From Candidatus Nanopelagicaceae bacterium (GTDB lineage Bacteria; Actinomycetota; Actinomycetes; Nanopelagicales; Nanopelagicaceae), in contig JALRDT010000148.1 of the NCBI GenBank assembly GCA_023262125.1, positions 1 through 12,380 of the forward strand: a DNA stretch of 12,380 bases. Direction: 5' to 3'. Below the pieces are notes generated by a model, which was given only the letters and a program-made list of their open reading frames with translations, was not told where the DNA came from and made no database searches. Below, in pieces: positions 8,407 to 12,380 of this stretch; positions within the stretch are counted from its first letter, which is position 1; the number at the start of each line of letters is the position of its first letter. Position numbers and translations under genes: made by a program.

Positions 8407-8834
8407 GACCCCGTACTTCCAAATCCGCCGCCACCGCGTTGAGATTCTGGTAGAACTTCTACTTCAAAGAATCTGGCGCTTTCAAATTTCTGAAAGACTA
8501 ATTGCGCAATGCGATCTCCGCGCTTGACTTCGAATGTCTCTTTAGCATCGGTATTTATTAAAATAATTTTAATTTCGCCGCGGTACCCAGAATCAATAGT
8601 TCCAGGGGAGTTAACTATTGAAATGCCATTCTTTGCAGCTAAACCACTTCGAGGATGAGCAAAACAAACAAAACCTTCAGGAAGCGCGATCGCAATTCCG
8701 ATAGGAACAATTGCGCGCTGACCAGGTGCAATAGTGCAATCAATAGTTGAATAGACATCCATGCCTGCATCGCCAGCGCGTGCGTAATCTGGCAAGGGTA
8801 AACCCTTATCGATTCTTTGAATTTGAACAATCAC
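8403..8834 (-). CDS. dut: Deoxyuridine 5'-triphosphate nucleotidohydrolase (dUTPase)
   Basis: Hydrolyses dUTP to dUMP and pyrophosphate, keeping uracil out of DNA and feeding thymidylate synthesis; the family is a homotrimer. The 143 residues carry all five motifs in order: DAGMDV (22-27), HPRSGLA (60-66), [13 protein letters not shown] (75-87), GDRIAQLV (106-113) and [10 protein letters not shown] (133-142). The last is the mobile C-terminal arm that closes over the active site. The start is GTG at 8834, with the GTGA overlapping the TGA of the upstream thioesterase gene by four bases. Start and stop are thus both in four-base overlaps, so the thioesterase, dut and DUF3159 genes look like one coupled operon. 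Confidence 0.96.
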   Translation of the reverse strand: MIVQIQRIDKGLPLPDYARAGDAGMDVYSTIDCTIAPGQRAIVPIGIAIALPEGFVCFAHPRSGLAAKNGISIVNSPGTIDSGYRGEIKIILINTDAKETFEVKRGDRIAQLVFQKFESARFFEVEVLPESQRGGGGFGSTGS

Positions 8835-9349
8835 GGGTTTACACCAAATTGTTTATCAGAGATATAACCTTCGGCGGCATTTTTAATAAAATGTTCTAAG
8901 CCAACCACGATGTATAAAGCGCTAGCTTTTAGCGCCAATTCGCCATCTGGGCCATTTAATCGTCCTTCGGCTTCAGTAAATACCTTTCGACGTTCTTGGC
9001 CAGTAATACGTGCATTTATATATAGCTTTGATCCAACTGGAATTGGCTTAATGAAATCAGTATCTAAGTGGGCAGTAACAGCTGGCACCTGTAATAGATA
9101 CATTAACTTTCCGAGCGCTTCATCAAAGGCAAGTGATAACAATCCACCGTGAGCAAGCCCTGGCGCACCTTGATGCATATCAGTTACGGTAAATACACAA
9201 GTCGCAGTCAGTCCTTCCCCTGCGATTGATTTCATATGTAAACCAGTTGGATGATCAACTCCGCAACCAAAGCACATAGTTAAATGTGATGGAATCTCTT
9301 CTCCGGGTTTTGGAGCGTTTGGGTGACGTTCCGGCATCTCAATAGCCAT
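8831..9349 (-). CDS. PaaI-like hotdog-fold thioesterase
   Basis: Predicted acyl-CoA thioesterase of 172 residues; the substrate is unknown. The hotdog core runs from about 45 to 150, with the signature [22 protein letters not shown] region (59-80): His67-Gly68-Gly69 for the central helix, and Asp76/Glu77 as likely catalytic acids. An N-terminal extension holds [15 protein letters not shown] (26-40), a Cys-x2-Cys element found in many actinobacterial members of the family. It is the first gene of the unit with dut and DUF3159. ATG at 9349 is preferred because a TAAATT hexamer lies six bases before it; Met5 (9335-9337) is an alternative. Its place before dut may be accidental or a remnant of lineage-specific rearrangement; I do not infer a joint function. 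Confidence 0.82.
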   Translation of the reverse strand: MAIEMPERHPNAPKPGEEIPSHLTMCFGCGVDHPTGLHMKSIAGEGLTATCVFTVTDMHQGAPGLAHGGLLSLAFDEALGKLMYLLQVPAVTAHLDTDFIKPIPVGSKLYINARITGQERRKVFTEAEGRLNGPDGELALKASALYIVVGLEHFIKNAAEGYISDKQFGVNP

Positions 9350-9355
9350 GCCGCT

Positions 9356-9361
9356 AATTTA
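9356..9361 (-). promoter_or_regulatory. -10-like hexamer of the thioesterase-dut-DUF3159 unit, probably leaderless
   Basis: TAAATT on the minus strand is followed by AGCGGC and then ATG, the same six-base spacing as at the methyltransferase gene. No Shine-Dalgarno sequence or clear -35 is seen in the 27-bp divergent gap. Confidence 0.45.
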
Positions 9362-9364
9362 CGC

Positions 9365-9370
9365 TACTTT
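9365..9370 (+). promoter_or_regulatory. -10-like hexamer of the DUF3093 gene, probably leaderless
   Basis: TACTTT is followed by TAACCC and then ATG at 9377, again six bases. It lies three bases from the opposing TAAATT, so the two promoters are back to back and cannot be occupied together. No Shine-Dalgarno sequence is visible. Confidence 0.45.
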
Positions 9371-9376
9371 TAACCC

Positions 9377-9817
9377 ATGGCCACATACCGCGAGAGGCTA
9401 AATCCGCCACTATCTTGGATGAGCTTTATCTTCTTTATGTATTTTTCGATGGCTTTTGCAATTTGGGCTGCATTTGATTTTCTAGAGGCGCTAATTTTCC
9501 TGATCGTACTTAGCGCTACCCTTCCCTACCTTTGGATAAAGATGCGAATGGTGATTACTGTTGATACCGAACTTCGAATTGATCGGGCTCATATTGAGTT
9601 GAAGTACTTAAAAGAGCCACGCGAAATAGATGAAACTGAATATCGCAAATTACGTACTTTTAATTCAGATGCTCGCAGCTTCCATGCCACCAGACCTTGG
9701 TTAAAGCGCGGCGTACAAGTATTTGTAAATGATGAAAGAGATAAAACTAGTTACTGGTTGATCGGAAGTAATAACGCAGGCGAATTAGTTAAGCGCATTC
9801 GCGGCATACAGCCGTAG
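9377..9817 (+). CDS. DUF3093 family small membrane protein
   Basis: A 146-residue actinobacterial protein of unknown function. The start YRERLNPPLSW fits the family pattern, followed by two hydrophobic segments (about 15-32 and 36-53) and a soluble C-terminal domain of about 90 residues. That domain has the family features DARSFHATRPWLKRGVQVFV (98-117) and a YWLIGSNNAGELVKRI tail (126-141). The layout suggests a membrane hairpin with a cytoplasmic or surface domain; the orientation is not certain. It is a single-gene unit between divergent and convergent neighbours. M. tuberculosis Rv2698 holds the same place between dut and the DUF4193 gene. The last 29 bases overlap the 3' end of the DUF4193 gene on the other strand. 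Confidence 0.83.
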   Translation: MATYRERLNPPLSWMSFIFFMYFSMAFAIWAAFDFLEALIFLIVLSATLPYLWIKMRMVITVDTELRIDRAHIELKYLKEPREIDETEYRKLRTFNSDARSFHATRPWLKRGVQVFVNDERDKTSYWLIGSNNAGELVKRIRGIQP

Positions 9818-10085
9818 CGCCAGAGCCCTTTGCAATATTGGTTACGTGAGAAACCAAGAAGCAACGTGAGCAGGTAAATTCATCTTCCTGCTTTGGTACA
9901 ACTTTTACAGATAACTCTTCGCCAGATAAATCTGCGCCAGGAAGTTCGAGGTTTTCGGCTTCCTCTTCTTCATCAATGTCGATCTTGCCGGATTGAACTT
10001 CGGCGCGCTTGGCTTTGAGTTCTTCTAAGGATTCCTCATGGAGTTCTTCATCCGTTTTTCGGGGTGTGTCGTAATCCGTTGCCAT
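9789..10085 (-). CDS. DUF4193 family small acidic zinc-ribbon-like protein
   Basis: A 98-residue soluble protein resembling M. tuberculosis Rv2699c over its whole length, from memory: MATDYDTPR at the start, SLEELKAKR (19-27), LELPGADLSGEELSVKVVPK (46-65) and DEFTCSRCFLV (68-78). Four cysteines, Cys72, Cys75, Cys94 and Cys97, form two CxxC pairs, a probable zinc ribbon; a very acidic stretch precedes it (36-48). The function is unknown; conservation and small size suggest a nucleic-acid- or RNA-polymerase-associated role, but that is inference only. ATG at 10085 has a strong Shine-Dalgarno sequence. The codons for Cys94 and Cys97 lie inside the 29-bp overlap with the DUF3093 gene. Confidence 0.9.
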   Translation of the reverse strand: MATDYDTPRKTDEELHEESLEELKAKRAEVQSGKIDIDEEEEAENLELPGADLSGEELSVKVVPKQEDEFTCSRCFLVSHVTNIAKGSGATAVCRECA

Positions 10086-10094
10086 TTTGCACCG

Positions 10095-10101
10095 CCTCTC
10101 C
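10095..10101 (-). promoter_or_regulatory. Shine-Dalgarno site of the DUF4193 gene
   Basis: GGAGAGG on the minus strand lies nine bases before ATG. It confirms the start and indicates a leadered, efficiently translated mRNA, unlike the genes starting in the 27- and 32-bp divergent gaps. Confidence 0.8.
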
Positions 10102-10109
10102 GCGACCAG

Positions 10110-10123
10110 TGGGTCTTAACCCA
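10110..10123. repeat. Short inverted repeat upstream of the DUF4193 gene
   Basis: TGGGT-CTTA-ACCCA, a 5-bp stem with a four-base loop, lies eight bases upstream of the Shine-Dalgarno site on the minus strand. It could be a small hairpin in the 5' leader or part of a promoter-proximal operator. I could not place a clear -10/-35 pair here. Confidence 0.3.
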
Positions 10124-10135
10124 AAACATTTCAGG

Positions 10136-10166
10136 AACGGGCGTAGGTTGCCCTATTTGCCCCGTT
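10136..10166. terminator. Inverted repeat between hflX and the DUF4193 gene, possible terminator
   Basis: AACGGGC (10136-10142) pairs with GCCCCGTT (10159-10166), a 7-bp stem with one bulged base and a 16-base loop. It lies 30 bases past the hflX stop in the 110-bp gap 10086-10195, the longest gap in the window. No T-tract follows on the minus strand, so an intrinsic terminator is not clear. The rest of the gap holds no gene or tRNA that I can see. Confidence 0.3.
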
Positions 10167-10195
10167 ATTTCCACTAAACCACGCCGAATTGCGCT

Positions 10196-11641
10196 TTATT
10201 CCCTGCTTATAACCCCTTGAACACGCTTTGCAAGGCGATCATCAACTAAAGCTCTCAAATAAGTCCCATCAGGGCGATATTCCTCTTCTAAAACTTCGCC
10301 TCTTTCATGAATTTCATTTACTAAATCACCGCGGGTATATGGAATTACAGTATCAATTTCGAAATTTGGATGTGGCAAAGAATTTTCAATTGCACGTAAT
10401 AAATTTTCTATACCAAATCCAGTTTTAGCGCTAAAGGCAAAAGCATTTGGTTCTTGGCGAAGTAGCGCCATTATCACCTCTGGTTTTGCTACATCTGCTT
10501 TATTGATGGCAATAATCTCTGGAATTTCACTACCGCCAATTTCAGAAATCACTTGCCGTACTGCGCGAATCTGTTCGAATGGATCTGGATGCGAACCATC
10601 GACTACATGCACAATCAAATCCGCACCAGTTACCTCTTCTAGCGTTGATTTAAATGCATCAACCAATTGGTGTGGCAAGTGGCGCACAAATCCCACGGTA
10701 TCGGTCAAGGTATAAATTCGACCTTCAGTAGTTTCGGTGCGACGAGTAGTTGGATCCAATGTTGCAAAGAGCGCATTTTCAACCAATACCCCGGCATTTG
10801 TTAAACGATTTAAAAGCGATGATTTTCCAGCATTGGTATATCCAGCAATTGCTACTGATGGAATATTGTTTCTTTGACGTTCCTGGCGCTTGGTATCGCG
10901 CGCAATCTTCATCTCTGCAATTTCACGTCTTAACTTAGCTTGGCGATCACGGATACGACGGCGATCAGTTTCGATTTTAGTTTCGACAGGACCGCGACCA
11001 CCAATACCAGCACCTCCTGCAGCGCGACCACCTACTTGGCGAGATAGTGATTCACCCCAACCACGAAGTCTTGGTAGCAAATAACTAATCTGCGCTAGTT
11101 CTACCTGTGCTTTACCTTCGCGACTTTTGGCATGCTGCGCAAAGATATCCAGAATTAATGCAACGCGATCAATTACTTTAACCTTTAACTTAACTTCTAA
11201 TTTCTGTAATTGCGCTGGAGATAATTCACCATCACAGATGACAGTGTCTGCACCAGTCTGTACCACTAATTCGCGAAGTTCCGCGACTTTACCGCTACCT
11301 ATGTAGGTTGCCGGATCTGGAGATTCGCGGCGCTGAATTACGCCCTCTAATACTTGCGCACCTGCAGTTTCTGAGAGCGCTTTAAGTTCATCTAATGAAT
11401 TCTCCGCCATCTCTGCGGTGCCGGTAGTCCAAACGCCCACTAAAACTACGCGCTCTAGTTGTAGTTCGCGATATTCAGCATCAGAGATATCTTGTAGCTG
11501 AGTTGAGAAACCCGCTACGCGACGAAGCGCAGAACGTTCTGCAACTTGGTCAGGGGTATTGATTAAATCTTCGGCTTCATCAAATTCTGAAGCAGCGCGA
11601 GCCGAAGCTCTTAATAACTCTTCGAAATCTTTATCGCTCAA
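10196..11641 (-). CDS. hflX: GTPase HflX, ribosome-associated
   Basis: A TRAFAC-class GTPase that binds the 50S subunit and, in studied bacteria, splits stalled or stress-arrested 70S ribosomes. The 481 residues comprise an actinobacterial N-terminal extension (about 1-62, with SALRRVAGFSTQ at 37-48), the HflX N-domain (63-200), a glycine-rich turn RQVGGRAAGGAGIGGRGP (201-218), a basic helical region (224-258) and the G domain. The G motifs are G1 GYTNAGKS (267-274), G2 Thr294, G3 DTVG (314-317), G4 NKAD (380-383) and G5 SAK (404-406). The start is TTG at 11641, inside the end of dapF (11-bp overlap), with a weak AGAAGAG-like site just before it. The first internal Met (78) is already within the conserved domain, so it is not the start. 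dapF-hflX order matches M. tuberculosis Rv2726c-Rv2725c. Confidence 0.95.
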   Translation of the reverse strand: MSDKDFEELLRASARAASEFDEAEDLINTPDQVAERSALRRVAGFSTQLQDISDAEYRELQLERVVLVGVWTTGTAEMAENSLDELKALSETAGAQVLEGVIQRRESPDPATYIGSGKVAELRELVVQTGADTVICDGELSPAQLQKLEVKLKVKVIDRVALILDIFAQHAKSREGKAQVELAQISYLLPRLRGWGESLSRQVGGRAAGGAGIGGRGPVETKIETDRRRIRDRQAKLRREIAEMKIARDTKRQERQRNNIPSVAIAGYTNAGKSSLLNRLTNAGVLVENALFATLDPTTRRTETTEGRIYTLTDTVGFVRHLPHQLVDAFKSTLEEVTGADLIVHVVDGSHPDPFEQIRAVRQVISEIGGSEIPEIIAINKADVAKPEVIMALLRQEPNAFAFSAKTGFGIENLLRAIENSLPHPNFEIDTVIPYTRGDLVNEIHERGEVLEEEYRPDGTYLRALVDDRLAKRVQGVISRE

Positions 11642-12380
11642 GAAACTCTTCTATTTTGACATCTTTAACAATCACCGCAGGGCCTGTCAAAATTCCATTG
11701 CTGTGAGCATCTATCTCTACATATAAACGCCCACCAGGAGGATTAACTTCCCATTTAGTTGGCAAATTTTCGCGGGCATGTTTTGCAGCTGCCATCGCAA
11801 CTGCCACTACCCCAGTGCCGCAGCTCTGAGTTTCGCCACTTCCGCGTTCGTGCACGCGCATCTTTACAACATGATCACCAATTATTTGAACAAATTCAAC
11901 ATTTACACCCTCTGGATAAAGTTCTTTTGGACGCACTACCGGTGGATGTTTTAAAGAACCAACTTGCTCTAAATCTTCTACGAAAACAACCGCATGTGGA
12001 TTACCAACGCTGATGTGATAGCCCTTCCAGAGACCAGTATCTGTTCCGGCAGTTACATCATCGCCCTCATCAGTTACTTGCCCCATGTTTACGGTGATAT
12101 CGCCATCTTCTGGCACCTTTAAATGTTTAACGCCATCACGCGTATCAATAGGAAAAATTCCTGGCTTCTCTAAACCCTTTTCGATCAAGAATTTAGCCAT
12201 CACACGAATTCCATTGCCACACATCTCTGCAAGAGATCCATCAGCGTTGCGATAATCCATAAACCATTTATCGTTTCGCTTGACGATACGAATCAAGCCA
12301 TCTGCGCCAATGCCTTGTTCGCGATTACAGATTCGCGCTGTTTCGGCAGATGAGATTGATAAATCTCCGTGTGGGTCATA
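11631..12380 (-). CDS. dapF: Diaminopimelate epimerase, 3' part; 5' end outside window
   Basis: Cofactor-independent racemase converting LL- to meso-diaminopimelate for peptidoglycan cross-links and lysine synthesis. The reading frame is open to the right edge of the window; 249 residues are visible. Upstream of an internal TTG at 12296 the frame still encodes ICNREQGIGADG, an obligatory part of DapF, so the true start lies beyond 12380. The two catalytic cysteines are seen: Cys54 of the visible part in MCGNGIRV (codon 12219-12221) and Cys187 in SCGTGVVA. WFMDYRNADGS and GNPHAVVF are further family motifs. Probably only about 25-45 N-terminal residues are missing. The TAA at 11631-11633 lies inside hflX, so the two genes are co-transcribed. 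Confidence 0.96.
   Translation of the reverse strand, partial: YDPHGDLSISSAETARICNREQGIGADGLIRIVKRNDKWFMDYRNADGSLAEMCGNGIRVMAKFLIEKGLEKPGIFPIDTRDGVKHLKVPEDGDITVNMGQVTDEGDDVTAGTDTGLWKGYHISVGNPHAVVFVEDLEQVGSLKHPPVVRPKELYPEGVNVEFVQIIGDHVVKMRVHERGSGETQSCGTGVVAVAMAAAKHARENLPTKWEVNPPGGRLYVEIDAHSNGILTGPAVIVKDVKIEEFLER

Noticed and set aside
9802..9814. CGGC-ATACA-GCCG hairpin near the end of DUF3093
   Set aside because: A 4-bp stem without a T-tract inside overlapping coding sequence is expected by chance.
10038..10220. 60-codon open frame on the plus strand across the gap before hflX
   Set aside because: It overlaps the start of DUF4193 and the end of hflX, has no ribosome site and no recognisable composition of a real small protein.
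12294..12296. TTG at 12296 as the dapF start
   Set aside because: Conserved DapF residues (GIGADG) are encoded in frame before it up to the window edge.
1..12380. Mobile elements, phage genes, defence systems, CRISPR arrays, tRNA or rRNA genes
   Set aside because: Every gene is a core housekeeping or conserved actinobacterial family, codon use looks uniform by eye, and no repeats, transposase motifs or RNA gene structures were seen.

Overview
The window looks like chromosomal DNA of a small-genome, AT-leaning actinobacterium, most likely the freshwater acI group (Planktophila/Nanopelagicus type). The grounds are the protein families and their order: an actinobacterial-type FadA/FadB pair, AcnA, a TRAM-domain RNA methyltransferase, two RCK proteins, DUF3159, dUTPase, DUF3093, DUF4193, then DapF-HflX. 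The middle part follows the order I recall from Mycobacterium tuberculosis (Rv2689c to Rv2699c), with several genes missing, and dapF-hflX are also neighbours there. Codons are A/T-rich and intergenic gaps are only 13 to 110 bases. The taxon is inferred, since no rRNA is present.

Layout. Bases 1-2678 (+) hold the 3' part of a thiolase gene and a complete fadB, overlapping by one base: fatty-acid beta-oxidation. Converging on it, 2692-6457 (-) holds acnA (TCA-cycle aconitase) and, upstream on the same strand, a TrmA/RlmD-like iron-sulfur m5U methyltransferase. Between these two lies a perfect 18-bp palindrome that covers the -10 box of a good acnA promoter and the stop codon of the methyltransferase. 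Bases 6490-7802 (+) hold two tandem TrkA-type potassium-channel regulatory subunits overlapping by one base. Bases 7792-9349 (-) hold a coupled three-gene unit: PaaI-like thioesterase, dut, and the membrane protein DUF3159. Base 9377 starts a small DUF3093 membrane protein (+), whose 3' end overlaps tail-to-tail by 29 bp with a DUF4193 zinc-ribbon-like protein (-). Bases 10196-12380 (-) hold hflX and the 3' part of dapF, overlapping by 11 bp.

Functionally this is core housekeeping: acyl-CoA degradation feeds acetyl-CoA to the TCA cycle where aconitase acts; dUTPase protects DNA from uracil; DapF supplies meso-diaminopimelate/lysine; HflX is a ribosome-associated GTPase; and the RNA methyltransferase modifies rRNA or tRNA. 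I see no mobile element, tRNA, rRNA, CRISPR array or defence system. There is no gene-free stretch over 300 bases; the longest gap is 110.

The most useful regulatory signals are the acnA operator and a set of starts at divergent gaps that lack a Shine-Dalgarno sequence and have a -10-like TANNNT hexamer 6 to 9 bases before ATG, suggesting leaderless mRNAs. I found no convincing new system; the findings concern regulation, gene overlap and genome compaction.
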